DNA of 64,000 nucleotides, taken from positions 1,824,501-1,888,500 of the forward strand of contig NZ_OW485601.1 in assembly GCF_937425535.1 (NCBI RefSeq). Direction: 5' to 3'. This DNA is from Rhodovastum atsumiense. Its GTDB lineage: Bacteria > Pseudomonadota > Alphaproteobacteria > Acetobacterales > Acetobacteraceae. The notes beneath the pieces were generated by a model. That model worked only from the letters and a program-made list of their open reading frames with translations. It did not search any database and was not told the origin of the DNA. Made by a program: the position numbers and the translations under genes. Every line of letters begins with the position of its first letter. Within the stretch, counting starts at the first letter, position 1. Below are positions 26,705-35,364 of this stretch, in pieces.

Positions 26705-27823
26705 ATGCGAGACGTCCTGCCGACGCCGACGGGGTCCTCATCGACCCGCCTTCCGCCCGACCAAACCGGCCGGCGTGTCCTGCTGCGCAGTGTCGCGGCG
26801 CTGATGGCGCTCAGCGGCACTGCCCGCGCGACCGGTGTCACCGCTTCCCCCGTTGGCGCCCCGCCGCCCGAGCCGTTCCCGGAGACGGTCGGCCTGCTTG
26901 TCCCCGGCCCACAGGACGGTCGCATGGAGCGCTGGGCCGGGCTGATCGGGCCGGCGCTGCGTGACGCGATGCCGCCGGGAACCCGGCTGCGGCATCTCTC
27001 CAGGGGGGGAGCGGACGGTGTCACCGCCGCCAATCAGTTCACCGCGCGCGTCACGCCCGATGGCGGCACCGCCCTGCTGGTGCCCGGCGAGACCGTGCTG
27101 GCGTGGCTCGCCGGCGACCCCCGTGCCCGTTTCGATGCGGCCGGCTGGCTGCCGGTGCTCGCCGGCCTGACCTCCGGCGTGCTGTGCAGCCGGATCCCGG
27201 CGACGGCGCTGCATCCGGGGATATCGTTGCGGGTGGCCTGTGCCTCGCAGACCGGCCCCGAACTGGCGGCCCTGCTCGGGCTCGACCTGATGGGGATCGA
27301 GCCGCTGCCGGTACGGGGTGTCCATGATGCGGCCGCGGCGCGCCAGGCCCTGGCGACCCAGGCCGCCGATGCGGTGCTGCTCAGCGGCCCGATGACACGG
27401 GAACAACTGGCGGATGCCGCCGCGCTGGGGGCCGCCCCCTTGTTCACGCTGGGCATGCCGACTGCGGGCGGCACGGCCCGCGATCCGCTGCTGCCCGGCC
27501 TGCCGATCGCGCCTGAACTGATTGGGCGGCTGCGTGGGCCGCCCCCCACGGCAGGGCTGGTCGCCGCCTGGCGCGCTGCCGCGGCGGCGGCCGTGACGGA
27601 ATTCGCCCTGGTGCTGCCGCCGTTGACGCCGGCGACGCTGGTCGCGATGTGGCGGCATGCCGGCACCGAGGCCGCCCCGGATCTGCAGACGCAGACGCGC
27701 GGGCTGCGCCTGCTCGCCGGTGCGGAAGCCAGTGCGGCGACGACGACAATGGCCTGCGACGCGGCCAGGATGTTGGAACTGCGCCGCTGGCTGGCGATGC
27801 GCCTCAATTGGCGGCCGGCCTGA
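26705..27823 (+). CDS. Bug/TctC-like exported protein
   Basis: A 372-residue protein. A twin-arginine-containing N-terminus (TGRRVLLRSVAALMALSGTARA) suggests export. The body has features of tripartite-tricarboxylate receptor proteins: GLLVPGPQDGRMERWAGLIGPAL, SRGGADGVTAANQF and TPDGGTALLVPG, which corresponds to the Bug-family pattern where a substrate loop is followed by DG..LL. The rest is divergent and I see no TctA/TctB permease genes, so it may be an orphan binding protein. ATG 26705 lies just after GGGAGGGGG. Confidence 0.6.
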   Translation: MRDVLPTPTGSSSTRLPPDQTGRRVLLRSVAALMALSGTARATGVTASPVGAPPPEPFPETVGLLVPGPQDGRMERWAGLIGPALRDAMPPGTRLRHLSRGGADGVTAANQFTARVTPDGGTALLVPGETVLAWLAGDPRARFDAAGWLPVLAGLTSGVLCSRIPATALHPGISLRVACASQTGPELAALLGLDLMGIEPLPVRGVHDAAAARQALATQAADAVLLSGPMTREQLADAAALGAAPLFTLGMPTAGGTARDPLLPGLPIAPELIGRLRGPPPTAGLVAAWRAAAAAAVTEFALVLPPLTPATLVAMWRHAGTEAAPDLQTQTRGLRLLAGAEASAATTTMACDAARMLELRRWLAMRLNWRPA

Positions 27824-27854
27824 GACGCCCTGGCGCCCCGGCCGACACTCAGGA

Positions 27855-28259
27855 TCAGACGCTCAGCGCCGCCAGAGCCTGTGGCGCCTTGGGCAGAGGG
27901 AGAGGCGATGCGGACGGCGTCTGGGCGCGCAGACCATCGATGATGTTCTGGTGCACGTCGATCAGCGGCTGCAGCGACATTGCGGCGGTCATCGCCCGCG
28001 TGCTGTAGGCCATCGCCCAGAAGCCGAGCGCGATGAGCTGGCGCTTCAGGACATCCGGCAGCCGGTTGCCCTCCGACTGAAGATCCGTGACCAGCAAGGA
28101 CCAGAGCTGGTGTGTCTTGTGCAGCGCCTCGATCCGCTCCCGTGCCGTGGCCGCCTTGCCGAGGCGGTCGTTGCACAATCCGAAGGCCAGGATCTCCGTC
28201 TCCTGCGGTGAGGCGCCGCCGAGCTGCGGCGTGCGAAAGTAGCTGAGACTGCGCTGCAT
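27855..28259 (-). CDS. flaF: Flagellar biosynthesis regulator FlaF
   Basis: A 134-residue helical protein that in alphaproteobacteria is needed for flagellin secretion or translation and works with FlbT. Landmarks are YFRTPQLGGASPQETEILAFGLCNDRL, ALHKTHQLWSLLVTDL and LPDVLKRQLIALGFWAMAYSTR. It lies downstream of the flagellin gene on the same strand, the normal arrangement. The C-terminal 30 residues are Pro/Ala-rich. Confidence 0.92.
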   Translation of the reverse strand: MQRSLSYFRTPQLGGASPQETEILAFGLCNDRLGKAATARERIEALHKTHQLWSLLVTDLQSEGNRLPDVLKRQLIALGFWAMAYSTRAMTAAMSLQPLIDVHQNIIDGLRAQTPSASPLPLPKAPQALAALSV

Positions 28260-28330
28260 CGGATGATCCGCTTGAGTGGTTCAGCAGGAAGGGAGCGGTC
28301 AGGCCCCACCAGGCCCGACCGCCCTGTCGG

Positions 28331-29512
28331 TTACTGGAACAGCTTCAGCAGGGACTGCGGCGCCTGGTTGGCGATCGACAGCGCCTGGATGCCGAGCTGC
28401 TGCTTGGTCTGCAGCGACTGCAGGCGAGCGCTTTCCGCCGCCATGTCGGCGTCGGTAAGGGCGCCGAGGCCAGTGGTGAGCGAGTCGGACAGGCTGGACG
28501 TATAGTTCTGCAGGCCCGTCACCAGCTGGGAGTTCTGGCCAAGCTTGGCGATGCTCGAATTGAGGGCGCTGATCGCGTTATCCACGGTCGCGATCGCGGC
28601 CGTCGACCCGGTCACTGCGGCCAGCGTCGCCGTACCCGCGGTGGCAAGAGTCACCGCGGACCCAGCAGAAGTGACCCCCTTTCCGGTGACAACCAGATCA
28701 CCGGCGGTGATGTCAGCACCCGCACCACCGTCAATCGCAGAGGTCGCGATCGACGCGCCATAGCCTTCTTCCCGCATGGCGGAGGAAAGCTTCGACATCA
28801 CGGTGGCGGTCGAGTCGGTCGTCTCGAAATTCACGAAGACGACCTTGTTGTGCGCGTCGGACGCGGCCGGCGCGGTGGGAGCCCCCGAACCGTCGCTCAG
28901 CACGAAATAGGTCGAATCGGTGCCGTCGCCGAGCTTGATGTAGTCATTCTGCGCAAACTCGGTGGTGCTGTCGATGTTCAGCCGCAGCCCACCGCTGCTC
29001 ACGTTCAGCCCGGTCAACGACAAGCCGCTGGAGGTCATGTTTTCCGCATTGACCGTGAGCGTGCCACCGGAAACGTCCGTGGTCGTGGTCATATTCGCAC
29101 CACCGCCATTGGCGAGGTTCACGCCGTTGAGGCTCGCGCTGGCAGCGAAGGAATCGATGGCCTTGAGGACGGCCCCGATCTGGTTGTTGACCGTGGTGGT
29201 GTCGATGCCGGTCTGCTGCCCCGTGGTGACCAGCTTCTTCAGAGACGAAAGCTGCTCGGAGATCTTGTCGGCCGCATCGAGCGAGGTGCCAATCACCGAT
29301 TGCGCGAAGTTCAGGTTGTCCGACACCGCGGACAGACCGGCCAGCGTCCCGTCCATGGTGCGGGAGATCGTGTAGACGGCAGGGCTGTCAGTCGCCTGGC
29401 TGACCTTCTTGCCGGTCGAGATCCGGCTCTGGGTCTCTTCGAGGGCCTTCTGCGTCGCGCCGAGCGACTGCAGGGCAGCCATGGCACCGGTATTCGTGTT
29501 CACGGAGAACAT
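28331..29512 (-). CDS. fliC: Flagellin
   Basis: Filament subunit of 393 residues. The conserved N-terminal D0/D1 part (MFSVNTNTGAMAALQSLGAT, then SRISTGKKVSQATDSPAVY) and the C-terminal D1/D0 part (LQTKQQLGIQALSIANQAPQ, LLKLFQ) pair in the filament core. The middle (about 130-300) is a Thr/Ser/Gly-rich variable surface domain. An AAAGGAAA site precedes ATG 29512. flaF follows on the same strand and flbT lies upstream. Only one flagellin gene is in the window. Promoter not identified with confidence. Confidence 0.95.
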   Translation of the reverse strand: MFSVNTNTGAMAALQSLGATQKALEETQSRISTGKKVSQATDSPAVYTISRTMDGTLAGLSAVSDNLNFAQSVIGTSLDAADKISEQLSSLKKLVTTGQQTGIDTTTVNNQIGAVLKAIDSFAASASLNGVNLANGGGANMTTTTDVSGGTLTVNAENMTSSGLSLTGLNVSSGGLRLNIDSTTEFAQNDYIKLGDGTDSTYFVLSDGSGAPTAPAASDAHNKVVFVNFETTDSTATVMSKLSSAMREEGYGASIATSAIDGGAGADITAGDLVVTGKGVTSAGSAVTLATAGTATLAAVTGSTAAIATVDNAISALNSSIAKLGQNSQLVTGLQNYTSSLSDSLTTGLGALTDADMAAESARLQSLQTKQQLGIQALSIANQAPQSLLKLFQ

Positions 29513-29667
29513 GCGGAAATTTCCTTTTGCTGGACCGCTGCAAGCGTGGCTTTTGCCCCGCCGCGAGACGCAGCATGCGACGAATTGCTTAACCACTCCT
29601 TGAGACGCCAGGCGCAATCTTCATCGACATGCGCAGGCCATTCCGGCCGCGCCCATGGAGCAGACGC

Positions 29668-30522
29668 ATGACCACGATCGGCACGGGCACCGGCGCCACC
29701 GGCCTGCCGCCCATCCCCGCCTATCTCATTGCCTCGAAGGACGAAGAGAAGCTCGCGGCGAAATTCGCGCAGACCAACCCTCAGGCCAAAGCCGATATCG
29801 ACTACTTCGAAAGCAAGGCTCCAACGCTCGACACCGCGGACGCTCTGATGAAGGATTACCGGGCGCTCGGCATCCTGCTCGGCGCCTATGGAATGAGCGA
29901 TCAGATCCAGTACCCGGCGCTGATCCGCAAACTGATCACCGAGGATCCGACCAGCACCAGCTCCACCGCGCAGAGAATCGGCAACACCAATTACCTGGCC
30001 TTCGCCAAGGCAATGGCCCAGTACGCCAGCAATCCCTTTGCCACGGGAGACGGCGTTCAGGCGGTGACGGACGCCTACACGCTCAACAGCTTCGAGAAAG
30101 ACCAGGGCACACAGATTCCCGGCATGGAGCAGGCGCTTGCCTTCAAGCGGCAGGCCTCGGGGATCACGACCATCGCCCAGCTCATGTCGAACCTGCCGGC
30201 GCTGAAGGTCGCCGTCGTGCAGACCGGGCTCGACTGGACCAGCTATGGCGCGATGGATTACGACCGGCAGGTCAAGCTGCTGACCAGCACAATCGACATC
30301 GACGATCTGCAGGATCCCGCCAAGGTGGATCGCATGGCCGAGCAGTTCCTGATCAAGGCCGCGGATGATCCGACGAAATGCGGCGCCAAGGACAAGGAAA
30401 AATACTCGCTCGCCTCGCTGCTGGCGTCCGCCACCACAACCGACCCGATCCTGAGCATCCTCGGCGGCAAGACGGGGAGTAGCTCCTCCGGCAGTGATCC
30501 CATGCTCGCTCTGTTCGCCTGA
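29668..30522 (+). CDS. DUF1217 flagellar-associated protein
   Basis: A 284-residue protein with DUF1217 character: PPIPAYLIASKDEEKLAAKFAQ, ADIDYFESKAPTLDTADALMKDYRALG and YDRQVKLLTSTIDIDDLQDPAKVDRM. DUF1217 genes occur in alphaproteobacterial flagellar clusters (for example in Rhizobiales), and some are linked to flagellar assembly or export. It is divergent from the flagellin gene and convergent with flbT. No signal peptide. The C-terminus is Ser/Gly-rich. Confidence 0.8.
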   Translation: MTTIGTGTGATGLPPIPAYLIASKDEEKLAAKFAQTNPQAKADIDYFESKAPTLDTADALMKDYRALGILLGAYGMSDQIQYPALIRKLITEDPTSTSSTAQRIGNTNYLAFAKAMAQYASNPFATGDGVQAVTDAYTLNSFEKDQGTQIPGMEQALAFKRQASGITTIAQLMSNLPALKVAVVQTGLDWTSYGAMDYDRQVKLLTSTIDIDDLQDPAKVDRMAEQFLIKAADDPTKCGAKDKEKYSLASLLASATTTDPILSILGGKTGSSSSGSDPMLALFA

Positions 30523-30594
30523 ACGCACCGGCACCGTCGTGCCCCCGGACGCCCTCCCCCTTCGGGACGCGAAGGGGGAGCCGGCTGGCCCGGA

Positions 30595-30999
30595 TCATTC
30601 AGCCGGGCCGTGGCCCAGCACCGCATCCTCGTGGCGGATCACGCGCCGCACCAGCTTCAACGCGGTGTAGCAATCGTCTGCCTCGGCCAGCGCGAGGGCA
30701 CGGGCCAGGATCCCGCGCGCCAGCGCCGATGTCGTCGCTTCCTGGAAAGCATGGATCAGCCTGCGCGCATCCGTGAGGCCACCGGTGCGCTCTTCCTCGG
30801 AGCCGATATAGGCCGTCTGCAGCGCGAAATAGATGCGCCGCGCCGGTGTGTCGGCAGATTCCGGCGACATGATCTGCTTGCCGAACAGGAACCGCGCCCG
30901 CGCGGCCAGCTCCAGCCGTGTCTTGCAGCGGAAACGCAAGGAAGCGCCGTTGACGATCATCATATCGCCAGGGCGCATTTCAAGAACCAGGACGGACAT
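30595..30999 (-). CDS. flbT: Flagellin synthesis regulator FlbT
   Basis: A 134-residue regulator that binds the flagellin mRNA 5' leader in Caulobacter and controls its stability and translation. Motifs are the start MSVLVLEMRPGDMMIVNGASLRFRC, ARFLFGKQIMSPESADTPARRIYFALQTAYIG and a helical C-terminal half. It is separated from flagellin by the divergent DUF1217 gene. Two TTCCGGAA palindromes lie upstream (31028-31072). Confidence 0.93.
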   Translation of the reverse strand: MSVLVLEMRPGDMMIVNGASLRFRCKTRLELAARARFLFGKQIMSPESADTPARRIYFALQTAYIGSEEERTGGLTDARRLIHAFQEATTSALARGILARALALAEADDCYTALKLVRRVIRHEDAVLGHGPAE

Positions 31000-31027
31000 G
31001 GGATTTTCCCACTTCCTATAATGAAAT

Positions 31028-31072
31028 TTCCGGAACGGAGGTCCACCGTTCTGACGGCCTCACGTTCCGGAA
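31028..31072. repeat. Inverted repeat with two TTCCGGAA palindromes upstream of flbT
   Basis: TTCCGGAACG at 31028-31037 and CGTTCCGGAA at 31063-31072 form a 10-bp perfect inverted repeat, and each arm contains the palindrome TTCCGGAA; the palindrome centres are 37 bp apart. The spacer also contains AACGG..CCGTT. It lies 29 to 73 bp upstream of the flbT start, a reasonable operator position. Confidence 0.55.
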
Positions 31073-31124
31073 TGATGTGCGGTAAGAATGAAGATTTGAT
31101 GAAAGGTGCGATGATGGTCACGCC

Positions 31125-31139
31125 CCGCCCGGCGGGCGG
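31125..31139 (-). terminator. Small GC hairpin directly after flgL
   Basis: Arms CCGCCC and GGGCGG with a three-base loop immediately past the flgL stop on the minus strand. No T-run. Weak candidate terminator separating flgL from flbT. Confidence 0.3.
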
Positions 31140-32186
31140 CTACAGATAGGCGGTCAGTGTCATCTCCCGCATCGATGCGATCAACTGGTACGAGGCTTCA
31201 AGCTGCGTCTTCACCTGCGCCAGCGTCGCCGCCGTCGTCGCCATGTCCACTTCCTCAACGGACTTGATCTGGTCCTTCAGCGTATCGTGCAGCTCCGTAA
31301 GACTGGTCGCGCGGGTCTTCAGACCAGCCTGCACATCACCCAATCCCGCCGAATCCACGGTGATCGCCGCCTGTGCGCCCTGCAACAGCTTCGCCGCGCG
31401 TGTGCCGAAATCCTGCAGTTGCTCGCTCGACAGCGTGCCCGCCTGATCCAGCCCGGCCAGCATGGCGAGGCCGGCAACCAGGTCGCGCATATAGGATCCG
31501 GTGGTATCCGTGCCGGACTGGGTTGCATACAGGTTCTGCCAGGCCGTCACCCCAAGCGGCACGCTGCGGCCGGCATCCGTCTCGACCTGCGCAACCGCGG
31601 CGCCAGTGCTGCCCGGCATGAAGTCCTGCGCGGCGGCCGCATCGAGCACGTCAGCGGTCACCGCCGCTGCTCCATCCGTCGCCAGCGTGGCAACCCTCGT
31701 TCCGACCGAAGCCACGAAGCCGTCGAGTGCCGTCGCATCGATGGCCGGGGTCGCCGAGTCGGTGCCTGAGAAGATGTAGACGTTACCCACCTGCGTGTTC
31801 AGCACCGAGCTGAGCTCTGCAAGCGCCGACCGCGCCTGCCCGGCCAGGACCTCCGGCGTATTGCCTTGCAGGGTGCCGAGCTGCAGCGCGGCGCTCGAGA
31901 GTCGGGTTGCCGTATCCGCCAGCCCCGTCAGGGCCGATTGTGTCGCCGTGAGCTGGGTTTGCGCCTTCGTGACATTGCGTCCCCATGCCTCGGTCTGCGC
32001 CACCTGCGGCCGCAGGTTGAGCGACGTCGCCGCGCCCGTGCCAAGGCCGGCATAGGTCAACGCCACCTTGCCATCGGAGGACTGGCGGGTCAGTCGCTCG
32101 AATTGCGCGCGCGCCGCCACGTTGTCGGCCACCAGATGCGCGAGCAGGCCACCGCCGGCCAGTCCGGTCGTCATCATCGAAGTCAT
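31140..32186 (-). CDS. flgL: Flagellar hook-filament junction protein FlgL (flagellin-like)
   Basis: A 348-residue junction protein connecting hook and filament through FlgK. The N-terminal region has ARAQFERLTRQSSDGKVALTYAGLG in place of the flagellin SRISTGKK segment, and the C-terminal helix VDMATTAATLAQVKTQLEASYQLIAS is typical of FlgL/flagellin, ending MTLTAYL rather than LLKLF. It follows flgK with two bases between stop and start. The flgE-flgK-flgL order is standard. Confidence 0.88.
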   Translation of the reverse strand: MTSMMTTGLAGGGLLAHLVADNVAARAQFERLTRQSSDGKVALTYAGLGTGAATSLNLRPQVAQTEAWGRNVTKAQTQLTATQSALTGLADTATRLSSAALQLGTLQGNTPEVLAGQARSALAELSSVLNTQVGNVYIFSGTDSATPAIDATALDGFVASVGTRVATLATDGAAAVTADVLDAAAAQDFMPGSTGAAVAQVETDAGRSVPLGVTAWQNLYATQSGTDTTGSYMRDLVAGLAMLAGLDQAGTLSSEQLQDFGTRAAKLLQGAQAAITVDSAGLGDVQAGLKTRATSLTELHDTLKDQIKSVEEVDMATTAATLAQVKTQLEASYQLIASMREMTLTAYL

Positions 32187-32188
32187 CG

Positions 32189-33658
32189 TCAGCCTCCGAC
32201 CATGTTCAGCACGTCCTGCCAGAGCTGCTGGACCGTGCTGATGATCCGCGCATTGGCGGAATAGGCGTTCTGCAGGGCGATCATGGTGGACATCTCCGTG
32301 TCGACGGACACCTTCGAAACGCTGGCCGCCTTGTCATCCAGGATGGACTGCACCGATTGCGCATCGGACAGGTCCGTCGCCGCATCGGCCGCCGCCCCGG
32401 CCTGCGCCCCGGCGAACGCCGTGGCGAAGCCCGCCACCGAGCCAGGGGCAGCGAAGCGCGCCGCGAGCGAGCCCGATGCGCCAAGCCCGCTCGTCGCCGG
32501 CGGGGTGGTGCTCGACACATTGCCCGTGCCCAGTGCCTGGGTGAGCACCTTGCCGATCACCTCGCCGTAGCCGGCCTGCCCGTTGGCGGTTCCCGCCGTG
32601 CCGTCGCGCACCAGAGTCGCATCGGCGGCAACCGCGGGATTCACCTGGATCCGGCCGGCCAGCCCCAGATAGGTGGCCTGCACCGGTGGCGTAGTCGCCG
32701 CCGCTGCCACCGGGTTGGCGCCATCGGTGAAGAGCTGCAATCCGACGGCATCGAACCGGCTCGCCAGGTCGTGCGCGAACTCGTCCAGCTCGGCCTGGAT
32801 GGTCGGCAGCTCGACGTCCCGCAACGCCAGATTGGCGCCGATCTCTCCCCCGGAGAACTGGGCCGTGACATCGGTACCGCCCAGCATCAGTGCAGGGCCA
32901 TCCCCCGTGGCGCCGAGCGCGGCCCGGGCCATCGTGAGCGGACCGGTGGTGGCACGCGTCGGCAGTTGCACGCCCGACGCCGTGAACACCAGCATGTCGC
33001 CGTTCGCCTCCTCGGCGAAGCGGACATCCGCGAGCCCGGCGATGGTGCCCATGGCGGCGTCCCGCTGGTCCTCCAGGTCCGCGGTGCTGTCGCCCTGCGC
33101 GCGCAACAGGGTGATGCGCGTGCTGAGCCGACCGACATCGGCGAGGGCGGCATTCAGCGTGTCCACATCGGCAACCAGCGCATCCTGCGCGGCCTGGCGC
33201 TGGCCGGTGGAGGCGGCCGCCACCCGGTTGATGCCATCGGCCAGCCGGTCCGCCGCGCTGACGACCGCACGTTGCTGCACCACCTTCGAGGGATCGGCGG
33301 ACAACTCGGTGAAGGCATTGCGCAGCGCCCCGGCGAGGCTGGCGAGGTCGTCGCCCTGCCCGGGCGTCCCCTGTGCCGCGTCGATCGCCGCCAACGCGTC
33401 GGAGCGCACCTGCAGCGCGGCGACATCGCCCTGCTGTTGCCACCGTGTCTCCTGCAACAGGCTGTCGATGCTGCGGGTCGTGGTCCCGGTGCGAACGCCG
33501 GCACCGACACCGTCGCCGACGAGGGCGGACTGGCGTCCCACCTGCCGCGTGTATCCCGGCGTGCTGGCATTGGCGACGTTGTGCGAGATCACCCCGATCT
33601 GGCGCGTGATGCTCGCCAGCCCCCCCGAGGCAATCGCGAGTGTGGCATCGAGGCTCAT
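32189..33658 (-). CDS. flgK: Flagellar hook-associated protein FlgK (HAP1)
   Basis: A 489-residue rod/hook-family protein forming the first junction zone. It starts MSLDATLAIASGGLASITRQIGVISHNVANASTPGYTRQVG, including the NVANASTPGY rod-family motif, and ends with DTEMSTMIALQNAYSANARIISTVQQLWQDVLNMV, which pairs with the N-terminus. AAFA-like segments and DLEDQRDAAMGTIAGL are FlgK-like. It lies 25 bp downstream of flgE. Confidence 0.94.
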   Translation of the reverse strand: MSLDATLAIASGGLASITRQIGVISHNVANASTPGYTRQVGRQSALVGDGVGAGVRTGTTTRSIDSLLQETRWQQQGDVAALQVRSDALAAIDAAQGTPGQGDDLASLAGALRNAFTELSADPSKVVQQRAVVSAADRLADGINRVAAASTGQRQAAQDALVADVDTLNAALADVGRLSTRITLLRAQGDSTADLEDQRDAAMGTIAGLADVRFAEEANGDMLVFTASGVQLPTRATTGPLTMARAALGATGDGPALMLGGTDVTAQFSGGEIGANLALRDVELPTIQAELDEFAHDLASRFDAVGLQLFTDGANPVAAAATTPPVQATYLGLAGRIQVNPAVAADATLVRDGTAGTANGQAGYGEVIGKVLTQALGTGNVSSTTPPATSGLGASGSLAARFAAPGSVAGFATAFAGAQAGAAADAATDLSDAQSVQSILDDKAASVSKVSVDTEMSTMIALQNAYSANARIISTVQQLWQDVLNMVGG

Positions 33659-33683
33659 GACACGATCTCCGGTCCTCCCTGGT

Positions 33684-35054
33684 TCAGCGCTTCATGTCGA
33701 TGGTCTGCTGCAGCAGCTCATCGGCCGTGGTGACCATCTTGGTGTTGGCGGAATAGGTGCGCTGCGCCACGATCAGCTTGCTGAACTCGCTGGCGATGTC
33801 GACGTTGGAGCCTTCCACGGCCTTGGTCACCAGGGTGCCGGCCCCGTTGGTGCCGGCATCCTGCAGCGAGGGATTGCCGGATTCCGTCGTCACGGTGAAG
33901 GAACTGCCGTTCTGGCGCTGCAGCGCGTCGGCATTGGGGAAGGTGGCGATCGGCACGCGGGCGATCAGGCGGTTCTGACCGTTGTCGTAGTTGGCATAGA
34001 TATCACCCGAGCTGGTCGTGGTGAGGCTGCTGAAGCTGCCCGGCGGCACACCGTCCTGGGTCAGGCCACGCAGGGTGTAGGTGCTGGAGAACTGGGTCAC
34101 CCCGTTGGTCTGGCCGATCGTGCCGAGATCGAGCGTGATGCTCTGGGTGCCGGTGGTGGTCGGGAGACCGGTATCGTAGGTGATAAGGCACTTGCCCGAC
34201 GTGCTGCTGGCCACTGGCGTGCCACTCGAGCTGATGCCGGACAGCGTGCCATCCTTGGCGAAGGTCACCGTGACCTTGCCCATGTCGGTACCGTCGATTT
34301 TGGCCTGGAGCGTCCAGGTGTTGGCAACGGTGTCGTAGCTGCCGTCGGGATTCGCCGTGGCGCTGGGCTGCGGGGTCCAGGTGTACTGCACCGTATGGGT
34401 GACGCCCTGGGCATCGTAGATCTGCACCTGCGGCTGAATCGCCGAGACCTGGGCCCCGGAGGAGTCGTACATCTTGGTGACGTTGCCGCTGGCGTCGAGT
34501 GCAACGGTCTTGATCGCGCCGGTCGGCAGGTTGGCACCCATGACAAGGTTCTGCGTCGCCACAGGCTTGTAGACGCTTTCGGCGACCTGGATCGGCTTCA
34601 CTGTGCTCCGGTCCAGCACCCCGGTGACCGGGTCGGCCAGCCAGCCATTGAGGTATTCGCCGGACCCGTTGGTCAGGTAGCCATTGTCGTTGCGGCTGAA
34701 GTCGCCGGCGCGGCTGTAATAGCTCTGCGGCGCGAAGGTGACATTGCCGTTCACGTCGGTGCCGGCCGGATGGCTGACGGTGAAGAAGCCCTGGCCGGTG
34801 ATCGCCATGGCGAGCGTGTTGTCGGTTTGCGAGATGGTGCCGGGCACCGTGTTCACGTAGTCCGGCCGCGCCACCACCGTACCGGGCTCGTTCACCGTGG
34901 CCGTGCTGGTGGTGAGATAATCCATGAAGCTGGTGTCCACCCGCTTGTAGCCGGCGGTCTGGCTGTTGGCGACATTGTCGCTGATGTTGCCGAACGCGAC
35001 GGACTGAGCGTTCAGCCCACCGATCGCGGTGTTCATGGCACCGAAGAGTGACAT
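33684..35054 (-). CDS. flgE: Flagellar hook protein FlgE
   Basis: Main hook subunit, 456 residues. N-terminus MSLFGAMNTAIGGLNAQSVAFGNISDNVANSQTAGYK with the rod-family motif; internal MAITGQGFFTV; C-terminus SNVDIASEFSKLIVAQRTYSANTKMVTTADELLQQTIDMKR. ATG 35054 follows AGGAG. A sigma-54 promoter 85 bp upstream (35139-35153) probably drives flgE-flgK-flgL. It is divergent from fliK across a 310-bp regulatory gap. Confidence 0.95.
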   Translation of the reverse strand: MSLFGAMNTAIGGLNAQSVAFGNISDNVANSQTAGYKRVDTSFMDYLTTSTATVNEPGTVVARPDYVNTVPGTISQTDNTLAMAITGQGFFTVSHPAGTDVNGNVTFAPQSYYSRAGDFSRNDNGYLTNGSGEYLNGWLADPVTGVLDRSTVKPIQVAESVYKPVATQNLVMGANLPTGAIKTVALDASGNVTKMYDSSGAQVSAIQPQVQIYDAQGVTHTVQYTWTPQPSATANPDGSYDTVANTWTLQAKIDGTDMGKVTVTFAKDGTLSGISSSGTPVASSTSGKCLITYDTGLPTTTGTQSITLDLGTIGQTNGVTQFSSTYTLRGLTQDGVPPGSFSSLTTTSSGDIYANYDNGQNRLIARVPIATFPNADALQRQNGSSFTVTTESGNPSLQDAGTNGAGTLVTKAVEGSNVDIASEFSKLIVAQRTYSANTKMVTTADELLQQTIDMKR

Positions 35055-35138
35055 GCGAATCTCCTGCGTGCGTAAAGGGACGGTGCGCGCGGCGCTGGCG
35101 TGACCCGCGGGCCTGGACCGTGCGGTGCCCTGCGCATC

Positions 35139-35153
35139 GCAGGAAGCGTGCCA
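35139..35153 (-). promoter_or_regulatory. Sigma-54 promoter for flgE-flgK-flgL
   Basis: On the minus strand the sequence TGGCACGCTTCCTGC has the full -24 element TGGCAC, five bases, then CTGC as the -12 element (consensus TGGCAC-N5-TTGC). It lies about 85 bp before the flgE start and points toward it. Confidence 0.75.
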
Positions 35154-35227
35154 GCGTTTGCCCCGCGGGAATCCGCAATTTCCCCTCGTCCGGCCCCGTC
35201 CCGTGCTGCCGCCCGGCACGCCGGACC

Positions 35228-35242
35228 CGGCAGGTTGTGCCG
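35228..35242. promoter_or_regulatory. Putative activator-binding palindrome between flgE and fliK
   Basis: CGGCA-GGTTG-TGCCG, a perfect 5-bp inverted repeat with a 5-bp spacer. It lies about 75 bp upstream of the flgE -24 box and 53 bp upstream of the fliK -24 box, an upstream activating position for both. The same CGGCA-N5-TGCCG architecture recurs upstream of fliF at 38264-38278. It resembles, from memory, the ftr elements bound by Caulobacter FlbD. Confidence 0.5.
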
Positions 35243-35294
35243 CTCGACCTGCCCGGAGAGCCCGGCAGCCTGGGCTTTCCGGCCCGGCCGGAAC

Positions 35295-35309
35295 TGGCGC
35301 GCCGCTTGC
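35295..35309 (+). promoter_or_regulatory. Sigma-54 promoter for fliK-flgD
   Basis: TGGCGCGCCGCTTGC: -24 TGGCGC, five-base spacer, -12 TTGC, differing from consensus at one base of the -24 box. It lies 56 bp before the fliK start. Confidence 0.72.
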
Positions 35310-35364
35310 TTCGCGGGGCAGCCGGCGAGGGCACGTCCTGCATCACCCGCCAGAGGACCCTGCA

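Noticed and set aside
29513-29667. Sigma-54 promoter for flagellin
   Set aside because: Several GG-N10-GC matches exist on both strands, but none has a convincing TGGC and TTGC pair, so no specific site is called.
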